A DNA stretch of 38,948 bases from Caldilineaceae bacterium (GTDB lineage: Bacteria; Chloroflexota; Anaerolineae; Caldilineales; Caldilineaceae), in assembly GCA_022821545.1 (NCBI GenBank), contig JAJEDJ010000052.1, forward strand, positions 1 through 38,948, written 5' to 3'. Shown here in pieces: positions 13,978-22,427 of this stretch (the first letter of the stretch is position 1; every line of letters begins with the position of its first letter). A program made the position numbers and the translations under genes. The notes beneath the pieces are model-generated. The model had not been told where the DNA came from and did not search any database. It saw only the letters and a list, made by a program, of their open reading frames with translations.

Positions 13978-15699
13978 ATGAAACGCAATGCCGTGTTCTA
14001 CTCGTCGCTGTTGCTTGTCGTTGTTCTCCTCATAAGCGCCTGCGCCCCTGCGGCCGTGGAGGCGCCTGCCGAACCCGCCGCTGAAGAAGCGTCAGCCCCA
14101 ATGGAAGAGAAAGAAGGTGGGGGCACACTTCAGGTGTGCTTCATTCAGGCCACGAGCTACGCTCATTTGGCAGGGTTTGTGGGCCGCGCGGGCAGCCAGC
14201 ATTTCTACCAGGGCCGCACCATCTTCAGCGGGCTGGTACAGCTGGACCATGACGTAAAGGAGTATATACCTGAACTCGCAGAGAGCTGGGAATTTGACGG
14301 CAACAGGGTCATTTTCAATCTGCGAAACGATGTGACCTGGCATGACGGCACTCCTTTCACTTCCAAGGACGTGCTGTTCAACTACGGCCGGTTGATCCCG
14401 CACCCGCTGATGGTCAACACGGCCTATAACAGCCTCAAGGACTATATCGTCGGCTACACAGAGTTCAAGGAAGGGAATGCGGATTCGGTCAGCGGCATTA
14501 CCGCTCCCGACGACTACACTGTCGTATTCGAAATGACGGGCGAATACGGCATGGTGGGGATCCACAAGATCGCCGGCACCGTCAGGCTTGTGCCGGAGCA
14601 TATCCTGAGCGAGGTGCCCGAGGACCAGTGGGGGCCGGATGAGAGCGGCGTGCTGGGATTGGAGAAGACGGACTTTGCGACGAAAAAGGCGATTGGGACC
14701 GGGCCGTTCATGGTCGAGGAATATGTCCCCGACCAGCACATCATATACAGTCCGAACCCTGACTACTTCCGCGGCGCGCCCAAGCTGGACAGGTTGATCT
14801 ATCGATCATTCAACGGCGATCCGACGGCGATGATGGTCGCGACGGAGGCGGGCGAATGCGATTGGGTCATCGGCGAAGGCGGCGGCCGGCCGGTCGAGCT
14901 GCAGCGCCTGGCGGGCATTGCGGAGCTGGACCTTGAGATTTTCAACCCGCCGGCGAACGTCTCGGTGGCCTACTGGTGGAACCTGGGGCGGGAGCATATT
15001 CAGAACCCGCTCATTCGACAGGGAATCCAACATGCCATCAATGGCGAGCAGTTCAACCAGGTGATGGCCAGCGGAGTGAGCCGCGGGGCGCGCGTTTACC
15101 TGGACGGCAAGTGGGGCATCAATCCCGAGGGGGCCAAGTACATCACCTACGATCCGGAACTTGCCAAGCAGAAGCTGACGGAAGGGGGATGGGATTTTGA
15201 GAACGACAAGCTCATCCTCGTGCTCGGTTCACTTCACCCTGCCTGGGAACCGCTCCACCTCACTTTTCAGGAGAACCTGGCGGCGGTTGGGGTAACGGTC
15301 GAGTTCAAGGTGGTTGGCGCGGATTACGGCAACGTTGTCAACAAGGAACCTTTCGAATGGGACCTGCTGCAGGCAGGGGACTGGGCGCCCTGGTTCGGTC
15401 TGTTGGGATACGACACGACGCACCTCAATACGCAACCGTGGTATGACAGGGCCGCTCACTACGCAGAAGAGGTGGCATTGTTGAGGAGCCTGGAGCTGGA
15501 GACGGACGATGCGGTGCTTAAGGAGGCCGTCTGGCAGATCCAGGAGAGCATTGGGGCCGATCCCTTTGGCGTGATACTTTACGCACACATCAACCCCAGC
15601 CTGCGCAGCACAAGGACGCGCGGCTGCGACACTATTCCCAGCTATTACTACCACCGCAACAACTGGAGTCTGGAGCAGTGCTGGATAGCGACGCAGTAG
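13978..15699 (+). CDS. ABC transporter substrate-binding lipoprotein, peptide/nickel (SBP_bac_5) family
   Basis: 573 residues. A lipoprotein signal peptide (FYSSLLLVVVLLISAC) places Cys22 as the lipidated residue, followed by an Ala/Pro/Glu-rich tether. The mature part has SBP_bac_5 landmarks: 'ELAESWEFDGNRVIFNLRND', 'VTWHDGTPFTSKDVLFNYGR', 'TGPFMVEEYVPDQHIIYSPN' and 'NPLIRQGIQHAINGEQFNQV'. Such proteins capture oligopeptides, metals or, in many heterotroph catabolic clusters, oligosaccharides and sugar acids. GGGAGG sits 9 nt before the ATG. It starts a transport block (binding protein, TIM-barrel protein, two permeases), separated from the rest by a strong hairpin that may raise its mRNA level. 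Confidence 0.9.
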   Translation: MKRNAVFYSSLLLVVVLLISACAPAAVEAPAEPAAEEASAPMEEKEGGGTLQVCFIQATSYAHLAGFVGRAGSQHFYQGRTIFSGLVQLDHDVKEYIPELAESWEFDGNRVIFNLRNDVTWHDGTPFTSKDVLFNYGRLIPHPLMVNTAYNSLKDYIVGYTEFKEGNADSVSGITAPDDYTVVFEMTGEYGMVGIHKIAGTVRLVPEHILSEVPEDQWGPDESGVLGLEKTDFATKKAIGTGPFMVEEYVPDQHIIYSPNPDYFRGAPKLDRLIYRSFNGDPTAMMVATEAGECDWVIGEGGGRPVELQRLAGIAELDLEIFNPPANVSVAYWWNLGREHIQNPLIRQGIQHAINGEQFNQVMASGVSRGARVYLDGKWGINPEGAKYITYDPELAKQKLTEGGWDFENDKLILVLGSLHPAWEPLHLTFQENLAAVGVTVEFKVVGADYGNVVNKEPFEWDLLQAGDWAPWFGLLGYDTTHLNTQPWYDRAAHYAEEVALLRSLELETDDAVLKEAVWQIQESIGADPFGVILYAHINPSLRSTRTRGCDTIPSYYYHRNNWSLEQCWIATQ

Positions 15700-15756
15700 C
15701 GGTTCGACGCTTACGGCGCCCATAACTGAATAGCGCCCTTAACTGAACAGCTGAGA

Positions 15757-15789
15757 CTCTCCGGTCGCCGGCGGCCGGCGACCGGAGAG
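15757..15789 (+). other. Strong GC hairpin between binding protein and downstream genes
   Basis: CTCTCCGGTCGCCGGC (15757-15772) is followed after one base by its exact reverse complement (15774-15789); a 14-bp stem with a 5-nt loop is the realistic form. No T-run follows. Such hairpins between a binding-protein gene and downstream genes commonly block 3' exonucleases and raise the ratio of binding protein to permease. Confidence 0.7.
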
Positions 15790-15833
15790 AGAAGCCGATC
15801 CATGCGGACGGCAGGCCAGCCAGGAGAAAGCAG

Positions 15834-17345
15834 ATGCTACTTATCACGGTGGATAGCGGGAACCTCCTCTCTTGCGTCGAACAGGAGCAAGTTGCCCGCC
15901 TTGCGGAATTGACGGTCACATCCCGCGCCGACGTCTATTCAATGGATGTCGCGGACAACGACATCTGCTTTTACCCGTCAAGCGCCGGCACGACCGCTAC
16001 AGGAGAGCCGATGGACGCGCTTCTGGCCGAGGGCCATGATCCTTACGGAGATTTCATCGGGCTCCTCAAAGAGGCGGGCATTGCCGTGGTGCCGAATTTC
16101 CGGGTGAACGACCATCACGGTTCGCCGCGCCAGTGGACGGAATGGGAGCGGGAACACAAGGCGTGGTCATTGGGACGGGATACGGGAACCTGGAAGTCCT
16201 ACAAGAAGGTGGGCGACCACGGCTGGCGGGAGGTTGGCGATCTGCGGCAGATGGACTATGCCGTCGAGGAGGTTCGGGAGCGCCGGTTAGGCATTTTGCG
16301 GGAGATTGCCGCCCGATACCCCCTGGACGGACTGATGCTCGATTTCGGACGATCGGCCCCGTTCTTCAGGGATCCGAAGCGGGAGAAAGCGGATTACATG
16401 ACCCGGTTCGTGCGCTCGGTGCGGACCATGCTGGACGAGGCAGGGGAGAAACGGGGGCAGCATCTCATGCTGGCGGCCGCCGTGCCGTGGGACATAGAGT
16501 ACTGCACTGAGGAAGGGCTCGACATCAAGGCATGGATTGACGAAGGGCTTCTGTCCTACGTGTGTCCGGGAGAGTGGTATTACGTGGACTACAATATCCC
16601 TTACTCTGATTGGGCGGCCCTGGCGGAGGGAAGCGGCTGCAAGGTGTACCCCATGCTTATGTCCAGCGTCTCCTCGTCGGATGCGGTAACGCCGGGGAAG
16701 CGCGTCTGGCTGGGCGATGGGTTTGAGGAGTTCGATCATCCCAAGATCCGCGCGCTTGTGGAGAGCGCCTACAGCCAGGGGGCGGACGGGATCATGTTCT
16801 ACAATTTGCATGCCAATTCATTCGGCAGCAGGTTGTATGCGGACCTTCGAGAAATGATCGATCCGGCCAGGATCCCTGCCGCGACAAGGCACTATTTTTA
16901 CGCCCGGCGGCCCAGATATTTGCCCACGGAGTACTTTTCGTTCGGCCTCCCCGATGGACACGAGCCCGGCGAGGTGGAGGCGTTTACGCCCTTTGAGTTG
17001 ATGGAGGATGGGGATGCGTTCAGCTACACAGTCCTTTTTGGCAGCGAACTGGGCGCGGCGCCTGCGGACTTTCGGTTCAAACTGAGAGACCTGGGAGAGA
17101 GTGACGAAGTGGAAGTACGCATGAACGGCGACAGGCTCAGGGCGGGCAGCCTTGACTTCCACCGGTGCCGGCCGCCAAAGGCGCCGGAGTTCCGGTATGC
17201 AGTATGGCAGACTGCATTGACGTCTTCTCACCTGAGAGTGGGAGAGAATGTTCTGACGGTCCGGCTGGCGGCACGCGATCCGGGGCGGACTTTGCCGGTC
17301 CAGGTGGGTGAGTTCGAGATTACCGTTGGTCCCGAAGGGGGGTAG
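15834..17345 (+). CDS. GHL10-like TIM-barrel protein, putative glycoside hydrolase
   Basis: 503 residues, cytoplasmic by appearance (no signal peptide). The first 350 residues look like a (beta/alpha)8 barrel of the uncharacterised GHL10/DUF4015 type: 'LLKEAGIAVVPNFRVNDHHG', 'LREIAARYPLDGLMLDFGRS' with an Asp at a strand end, 'LMLAAAVPWDIEYC', 'EGLLSYVCPGEWYYVDYN' and 'AYSQGADGIMFYNLHA'. The C-terminal 130 residues resemble a beta-sandwich (FRFKLRDLGESDEVEVRMNG). AGGAGAAAG precedes the ATG. Its place between the importer's binding protein and permeases suggests it acts on the imported compound. Catalysis is inferred from fold only. Confidence 0.6.
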   Translation: MLLITVDSGNLLSCVEQEQVARLAELTVTSRADVYSMDVADNDICFYPSSAGTTATGEPMDALLAEGHDPYGDFIGLLKEAGIAVVPNFRVNDHHGSPRQWTEWEREHKAWSLGRDTGTWKSYKKVGDHGWREVGDLRQMDYAVEEVRERRLGILREIAARYPLDGLMLDFGRSAPFFRDPKREKADYMTRFVRSVRTMLDEAGEKRGQHLMLAAAVPWDIEYCTEEGLDIKAWIDEGLLSYVCPGEWYYVDYNIPYSDWAALAEGSGCKVYPMLMSSVSSSDAVTPGKRVWLGDGFEEFDHPKIRALVESAYSQGADGIMFYNLHANSFGSRLYADLREMIDPARIPAATRHYFYARRPRYLPTEYFSFGLPDGHEPGEVEAFTPFELMEDGDAFSYTVLFGSELGAAPADFRFKLRDLGESDEVEVRMNGDRLRAGSLDFHRCRPPKAPEFRYAVWQTALTSSHLRVGENVLTVRLAARDPGRTLPVQVGEFEITVGPEGG

Positions 17346-17445
17346 CCGCCGGGCCTGCGGGAGGTCCGAAGGTCGAGACAAGGGGCCGCGCGCTGTGACT
17401 GCGGGGGCAGTTGACGGCTCCTGAGACAGGAAAGCATCTTTCAAG

Positions 17446-17473
17446 CGGAACCAGAGTACCGGAACCAGAGTAC
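17446..17473 (+). repeat. 14-bp tandem repeat before the first permease
   Basis: CGGAACCAGAGTAC occurs twice in direct succession (17446-17459 and 17460-17473), and decayed CGGAAC-containing units continue to 17505. The array ends about 15 bp before the permease ATG. Confidence 0.8.
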
Positions 17474-17518
17474 CGGAACGAAAAAGACCGGAACGCAGAG
17501 GAACGGAACACAAGAGAG

Positions 17519-18481
17519 ATGTCCCAGTATGTACTGCGCCGGATCGCACTGATCGTCCCCTTGACATTCGCGATTACGGTCATTAACTACACGATCTACG
17601 TGCTGTCTCCTGGTGACCCGGTTTCGGCGCTGCTGAATCCGGAGTCGATGCGTTATTTGAAGGAGGAGGACCTGCAGGCGCTGCGGGAGGCGATGGGGCT
17701 GAACAGGCCGGTGCATGTTCGCTATCTGATCTGGCTGCGGGAGGCGCTGCGCGGGAACCTCGGCTGGTCGACACAGATGCGGCTGCCGGTGCATCATATC
17801 ATCATGCGCGACATCGGCAACACGCTTGGCTTGATGGGCTTCGCGCTGCTTTTTTCGACGGTGGCAGGCATTGTGCTGGGCATTGTTTCGGCTCTCAAGC
17901 AGTATTCGATGCTCGACTACATTCTGACCGGCATAGCCTTCGGCGGCATAGCCGTACCCGGATTCTTTTTTGCGCTCCTGCTGATTTACGTGGCCGGACT
18001 GCGCCTGGAATGGTTTCCCGTCGGGGGGATCGTCACCGTGGGGGCGCCGCCCTCTGTAGGAGACAGGCTCTGGCACATGGTGTTGCCGGTGGTCGCCCTC
18101 TCGTATGACGGCCTGAGCACGCTGCTGCGTTACACGCGTTCCAGTATGTTGGAGGTCGTGCGGCAGGACTACATTACGACGGCGCGCGCCAAAGGACTGG
18201 CCGAGCGAACGGTAATCATGTGGCACGCGTTCAAGAACGCCCTGCTGCCGGTGATAACGATCACGGGATTAAGGCTGCCGACGCTGGTCGGGGGGGCGGT
18301 GCTGATCGAGAGCGTCTTCAACTACCGTGGCATCGGACATACCCTGGTGGCGGCAGCGGGGAGCCGCGACTACCCGCTGCTGATGGGGGGACTCCTGGTG
18401 ACGGCGATCATGGTATTGGTGAGCAATCTGATCGCGGACCTGGCCTACGCCTGGGCCGATCCGCGCATCAGGTACGCGTAG
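17519..18481 (+). CDS. ABC transporter permease, DppB/OppB type
   Basis: 320 residues. It begins MSQYVLRRIALIVPLTFAIT, the usual N-terminal membrane segment of DppB-type permeases, and has the 'LGLNRPV'-like motif (EAMGLNRPVHVRYLIWL). The ATPase-coupling loop reads 'RSSMLEVVRQDYITTARAKGLAE', close to the EAA consensus. About six membrane segments can be seen. The ATG at 17519 gives the normal family N-terminus; a frame 36 codons longer runs through 14-bp repeats and is rejected. It pairs with the next gene as the heterodimeric channel for the binding protein at 13978. Confidence 0.9.
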   Translation: MSQYVLRRIALIVPLTFAITVINYTIYVLSPGDPVSALLNPESMRYLKEEDLQALREAMGLNRPVHVRYLIWLREALRGNLGWSTQMRLPVHHIIMRDIGNTLGLMGFALLFSTVAGIVLGIVSALKQYSMLDYILTGIAFGGIAVPGFFFALLLIYVAGLRLEWFPVGGIVTVGAPPSVGDRLWHMVLPVVALSYDGLSTLLRYTRSSMLEVVRQDYITTARAKGLAERTVIMWHAFKNALLPVITITGLRLPTLVGGAVLIESVFNYRGIGHTLVAAAGSRDYPLLMGGLLVTAIMVLVSNLIADLAYAWADPRIRYA

Positions 18482-18535
18482 CGCGGGAGAGCATTGCCGC
18501 CGGTTTGGCGTGAAGCAAAAGGGAGGCAGCAGGTC

Positions 18536-19438
18536 GTGACGGTTCAGGCGCGCGCCCCGGTCGGGCGGCTCCGCATGTTCGGCAGTTCGTCAGACTCCTG
18601 GCGCAAGCGGGTCTGGCGCCGCTTCGCTCGGCATCGCATTGCGGTTGCCAGCCTGATACTGCTGATCGCGATATCGGTGATGGTTACGGCCGCGCCGCTC
18701 CTGACACCACACAGCCCGATAAAGTTCGTAGGCGCGACGGAGGCGAAGCCGACGCTGGAACACCCGCTGGGCACTGACAGATTGGGGCGGGACGTGTGGG
18801 CGCGCCTGGTTTACGGCGGGCGCGTCTCGATCTCGGTGGGCATCGTGGCGGTGGCGATCTCCATCGCGATCACGATCATTCTGGGGAGTATTTCGGGGTA
18901 CTACGGGGGCTGGCTGGACATGCTCATCATGCGTTTCACGGACGTGATGATGGTCTTTCCGGGCCTCATACTGATCATGGTTGTCGTTTCGGTGATTGGA
19001 CCCAGCATTTATAATGTAATGGTGGTCATTGGGATCCTGGGTTGGACAGGAACGACACGACTGCTGCGGGGCCAGATTCTGTCGGTGCGGGAGTGGGACT
19101 TTGTGACTGCGGCCCGGTGCGTTGGGGCGTCGAACGGCCAGATCATGTTCCGGCACATATTGCCGAACGCGCTGGCGCCTCTGCTGGTGGCGGCGACGTT
19201 TGGGGTTGCGGGCGCGATACTGACGGAGGCCGGGCTTTCCTACCTGGGGCTGGGGGTACTTCCGCCGGCTCCCTCGTGGGGGAGTATGCTCAACGGCGCG
19301 CAGTCGATCTACATTCTGGAAAACTTCTGGTGGCTGTGGCTGCCGCCGGGCGTGGCGATCTTCGTCACGGTACTGGCCATCAATTTTGTGGGTGACGGTC
19401 TGCGCGACGCGCTCGACCCGCGAACGACCCTGGACTGA
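18536..19438 (+). CDS. ABC transporter permease, DppC/OppC type
   Basis: 300 residues. A short cytoplasmic N-terminus (WRKRVWRRFARHRIAVASL) leads into the first membrane segment, followed by the OppC_N motif 'HPLGTDRLGRDVWARLVYGG'. The EAA-like coupling loop reads 'WDFVTAARCVGASNGQIMFRHILPN', and the closing 'ALDPRTTLD' is a typical C-terminus. The start is set at a GTG with GGGAGG upstream; a TTG 42 nt earlier is possible. No ATP-binding subunits follow; the next genes are oxygenases. Confidence 0.9.
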   Translation: MTVQARAPVGRLRMFGSSSDSWRKRVWRRFARHRIAVASLILLIAISVMVTAAPLLTPHSPIKFVGATEAKPTLEHPLGTDRLGRDVWARLVYGGRVSISVGIVAVAISIAITIILGSISGYYGGWLDMLIMRFTDVMMVFPGLILIMVVVSVIGPSIYNVMVVIGILGWTGTTRLLRGQILSVREWDFVTAARCVGASNGQIMFRHILPNALAPLLVAATFGVAGAILTEAGLSYLGLGVLPPAPSWGSMLNGAQSIYILENFWWLWLPPGVAIFVTVLAINFVGDGLRDALDPRTTLD

Positions 19439-19531
19439 TGAGGGCGCGGGGTGAATCGGAGTGTCAGGGATATTGGGGTCTTCGGGGCTGGCGGCCTCAG
19501 GCTGTTGGAATGCAGGTATGTGGAGCGGATG

Positions 19532-20389
19532 ATGAACGAAATCGAGAGGTACGAGTTCGACCGGGTGGGTTACATCACGATTCGCGGTCTGCTGGCGAGC
19601 GAGCAGGTGGGGAGGCTGGCAGCGGCTGTCGACGCGCTGGAAGAGGAGGCGGCTGCGCGGGCGGCGGCGGCCCCGCGGCGGAAGAGTCCGACCGGCCTAC
19701 TCGAGTATCACCACAACGCAGAGAGGGGCTACTACGTCAACGGCGCGAGGGAGAATGGGAATACAATTATCATCGAGGACTTTTTCAACGCGGATTCGGA
19801 ATTTGACGCCCTGGTCAATCACGCGCCTACAATGGCCTACATTGACGCCATCGTTCAGGAGCGGCCGACGATCAACAATTCGGAAATACGCATCCGGTAC
19901 CCGGGCAACCAGACCGGCACGCACATGGGCGGGCCGATCGGCGTCAAACACAGGTACGGTTACAACCAGAAGGGGATCAACTGCATGATGGTGCGGATGG
20001 TCTATTTCGTGCATGACGTCGGGCCGGAGGACGGCCCTTTCTGCGTTGTGCCGGCGACACACAAGAGCAATATGGTGTCACCCTACGAGGGAAGGAACCC
20101 GGACAAGGAGCCGGGCATGATCGGGCTGCCGGTGAAGGCGGGCGACGCGATCCTGTTCACCGAGAATCTGCGTCACGGCGGCCTTACGAACCGCTCCGAT
20201 CAGACTCGAAAGACGGTCCACATCGGGTACGGGCCTTTCTGGATGAAGTCGCAGAACATCGCCACGATGGATGAAGACCAGTATCTTTTGCCCCAGACGT
20301 ATGCGCGTTATTCGCCGGAGCAGCGCCAGCTTTTCCGGGCCTGGCCGATAACGGTGGAAAGGGAGTTCGGGGAAAGAAATGAGGGATAG
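19532..20389 (+). CDS. Phytanoyl-CoA dioxygenase (PhyH) family protein with H-M-G in place of HxD
   Basis: 285 residues with the double-stranded beta-helix pattern of Fe(II)/2-oxoglutarate enzymes. The first iron-binding motif, normally HxD, reads 'T-H-M-G' (His131, Met132, Gly133; CACATGGGC at 19922-19930), so the carboxylate ligand is missing. The distal His215 lies in 'FTENLRHGGLTNRSD' and the 2-oxoglutarate-binding Arg is probably Arg226 (QTRKTVHIGYG). 'GPEDGPFCVVPATHKSNM' is the usual strand before the distal His. Among PhyH relatives, Gly or Ala at this site is the mark of 2-oxoglutarate halogenases, but groups of uncharacterised PhyH-like proteins also have it. The second of two adjacent ATGs was chosen because GGAG is better spaced from it. 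Confidence 0.8.
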   Translation: MNEIERYEFDRVGYITIRGLLASEQVGRLAAAVDALEEEAAARAAAAPRRKSPTGLLEYHHNAERGYYVNGARENGNTIIIEDFFNADSEFDALVNHAPTMAYIDAIVQERPTINNSEIRIRYPGNQTGTHMGGPIGVKHRYGYNQKGINCMMVRMVYFVHDVGPEDGPFCVVPATHKSNMVSPYEGRNPDKEPGMIGLPVKAGDAILFTENLRHGGLTNRSDQTRKTVHIGYGPFWMKSQNIATMDEDQYLLPQTYARYSPEQRQLFRAWPITVEREFGERNEG

Positions 20390-20501
20390 CTGCGCCATGG
20401 TTGCGATAGAGAGGGAGGAACTTGCCGGGAGGAACTAGGCGGCAGGAAATTGGCGGCAGCCACCGGGCACAGCCTGACCCGAGGAAGCTGGAGGAGCGGT
20501 T

Positions 20502-21263
20502 GTGAAGAACAGTTCTGACGTTATGCATGATGTAAGCAAGATCATCGCCGAGATGGATGAGCGGGGCTATTGCGTGATCCCGGACGTAGTTGCGCCGGAG
20601 AAGGCGGACGAGGCCCGCGCAGCGCTGGAACGCCTGCTGGCAGAGGAGGCTACGGAGGGCACGTGGCGGGCGAGGACCCAACGGGTCGCCCGCATCGCGG
20701 TCAAAGATCCGATCTTTGTGGAACTCATGGCGCATCCCCTGATTGTCTCGATCTGGAGGGCGTATCTGGACGAGGACATGATCTGTTCAACGTGGACGGC
20801 CAACACGGCGTATCCCGGTTTTGACCGTCATGGATGGCATCCTGATTTCCCGTTCCAGTTCGTGAACCAGCCATGGCCGACCGACAACGTGAGCGGGCAG
20901 ACGATGTGGCTGCTGGATGACTTGACGGTCGAGAACGGGGGTACGGGCATATTGCCGTACAGCCATCGCAAGGGCCACAAGCCGCCGCCGGAGATTGCCC
21001 AGCAGTGGATCGAGGAGGCGGAGATACTGACGGGGCAGCGCGGCAGTGTGATGGTTATGAACGGCAAGACGTGGCATTCGGCGCGGCCGAACGTTACGGA
21101 CAGGGCGCGTTCGGTCCTGCTGGGGATGTACTGCCGCCCATTCTACGTTACGCAGGAGGATATGCGGGCGCAGCTGGCCGACCTGGAGAATCCGTCGGAA
21201 CTGGTGCAGCAGTTGATGGGCGCGAACCAGTGGCAGCCGGGGGTCGTGGCCAACAGGTACTAG
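20502..21263 (+). CDS. Phytanoyl-CoA dioxygenase (PhyH) family protein with intact HxD...H triad
   Basis: 253 residues. The iron triad is complete: His113 and Asp115 in 'HGWHPDFPF' and His192 in 'NGKTWHSARPN', with the 2-oxoglutarate Arg at 203 (RARSVLLGMY). 'DDLTVENGGTGILPYSHRKG' is the standard PhyH strand. The enzyme should hydroxylate an unactivated carbon of a small molecule using O2 and 2-oxoglutarate. The GTG start has GGAGGAG about 5 nt upstream. It follows the H-M-G paralogue after 112 bp of G-rich leader, and the two presumably act on the same or successive compounds. Confidence 0.85.
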   Translation: MKNSSDVMHDVSKIIAEMDERGYCVIPDVVAPEKADEARAALERLLAEEATEGTWRARTQRVARIAVKDPIFVELMAHPLIVSIWRAYLDEDMICSTWTANTAYPGFDRHGWHPDFPFQFVNQPWPTDNVSGQTMWLLDDLTVENGGTGILPYSHRKGHKPPPEIAQQWIEEAEILTGQRGSVMVMNGKTWHSARPNVTDRARSVLLGMYCRPFYVTQEDMRAQLADLENPSELVQQLMGANQWQPGVVANRY

Positions 21264-21281
21264 CGGGGACGGGCCGCAGTC

Positions 21282-21309
21282 CCGGGCAGGGATGGCCGGG
21301 CAGGGATGG
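21282..21309 (+). repeat. 14-bp tandem repeat, two copies
   Basis: CCGGGCAGGGATGG is at 21282-21295 and again at 21296-21309, in the gap between the second oxygenase and the lactonase gene. Confidence 0.8.
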
Positions 21310-21397
21310 CCGTCCGCCGTCGCCGGCAGCGCCGTGCGACCGACCATGCAGCCCGGCGTCGGGAACGAGTTGCAGTACAGCCGCGAGGAGGAAGGCC

Positions 21398-22267
21398 ATG
21401 CCTTTGATCAACCTGAAACATGCGGAGACGTTTGTAGAAGGGCTCGACCATCCTGAAGGGGTGGCGCTGGGGCCTGACGGCAAGATCTATGCCGGCGGGG
21501 AGGCGGGGCAGGTCTATCGCATCGACTATGAGAAGCGAAGTGTAGAGGCGTATGCGAATACGGGTGGCCTGAACCTGGGTATGGCGCTGGATGCGGCGGC
21601 CAATTTGTATATGTGTACAGCCGACCGCGGGGCGGTCTACAAAGTGACACCGGCAGGCGAAGTGAGCCAGTACAGCGCCGGCACGGCGGAGCGCCCGATG
21701 ACCACGCCGAACTATCCGGCTTTCGACGCGCAGGGGAATCTCTACGTGACCAATTCAGGGTCCTGGTATGGAAACGACGGCTGCATCTATTGCGTGGCGC
21801 CGGACGGGACGACGGCGGTGATCGATACGGAGAGCAGCCAGTTTCCAAACGGTTGCGCCGTAAGTCCGGACGGTCAGCACCTCTATGTAGCGATGTCGCT
21901 CAGCCCCCCGCAGGTCATTCGATTTCCTATAGAGGATGGCCGCAAAGCCGGGCCCAACGAGACGGTTGTGGAGCTGCCGCGGGTGGTGCCGGACGGCCTC
22001 GCCTTTTGCGCGGACGGCAGTTTTCTGATCTCCTGCTACCGGCCGGACACGGTTCTGCGGGTCCTGCCCAACGGCGATCTGACCGTCCTGATGGACGACT
22101 ATGAGGGAACGATCCTGGGAGCGCCCACCAATGTGTGTTTCGGGGGGCCGGACTTGACGGTGCTGTTCTGGGCCAACCTGGGCCGGTGGCATTTGGGAAT
22201 GAATGCCCACACGGGATTGCAGGGCGCCCGGCTGTTTTACCCTGACATTCGCCCGGCCCAGGCATAG
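21398..22267 (+). CDS. SMP-30/gluconolactonase/LRE-like six-bladed propeller protein
   Basis: 289 residues. Metal-ligand positions of the SMP-30 family can be seen: Glu20 in 'LDHPEGVALGPDGKIYAGGE', Asn in 'QFPNGCAVSPDGQHLYVA' and Asp in 'RVVPDGLAFCADGSF'. These lactonases hydrolyse sugar lactones to aldonates. There is no signal peptide, so it is cytoplasmic, in keeping with a role after a MocA-type dehydrogenase. The ATG at 21398 has GAGGAGGAAGG immediately upstream; a frame open back to 21005 overlaps the oxygenase and is not used. It is the last gene of the plus-strand catabolic cluster. Confidence 0.85.
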   Translation: MPLINLKHAETFVEGLDHPEGVALGPDGKIYAGGEAGQVYRIDYEKRSVEAYANTGGLNLGMALDAAANLYMCTADRGAVYKVTPAGEVSQYSAGTAERPMTTPNYPAFDAQGNLYVTNSGSWYGNDGCIYCVAPDGTTAVIDTESSQFPNGCAVSPDGQHLYVAMSLSPPQVIRFPIEDGRKAGPNETVVELPRVVPDGLAFCADGSFLISCYRPDTVLRVLPNGDLTVLMDDYEGTILGAPTNVCFGGPDLTVLFWANLGRWHLGMNAHTGLQGARLFYPDIRPAQA

Positions 22268-22310
22268 GGGCGGCGGGAGGTTGGGCGAGAGCAGGCTGTC
22301 CATGCCTTCA

Positions 22311-22339
22311 TTGCCATCGTCTGTACCGTAGGCTATAAT
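22311..22339 (+). promoter_or_regulatory. Promoter of the protein kinase gene
   Basis: TTGCCA (22311-22316), a 17-nt spacer and a perfect TATAAT (22334-22339). The start would be near 22346, which shows the kinase is a separate transcription unit from the lactonase. Confidence 0.65.
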
Positions 22340-22427
22340 TTCAGACAGCGAATCGTGGATAGTGGAGTCGCCGGACGCTGTCCTCCGACCACTGAATGCG
22401 CCACCCTCTGCCACCAAAGAAGCTGTC

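Noticed and set aside
15757..15789. Strong palindrome considered as an intrinsic terminator
   Set aside because: No T-run follows and the downstream genes belong functionally to the same importer; listed as an mRNA hairpin instead.
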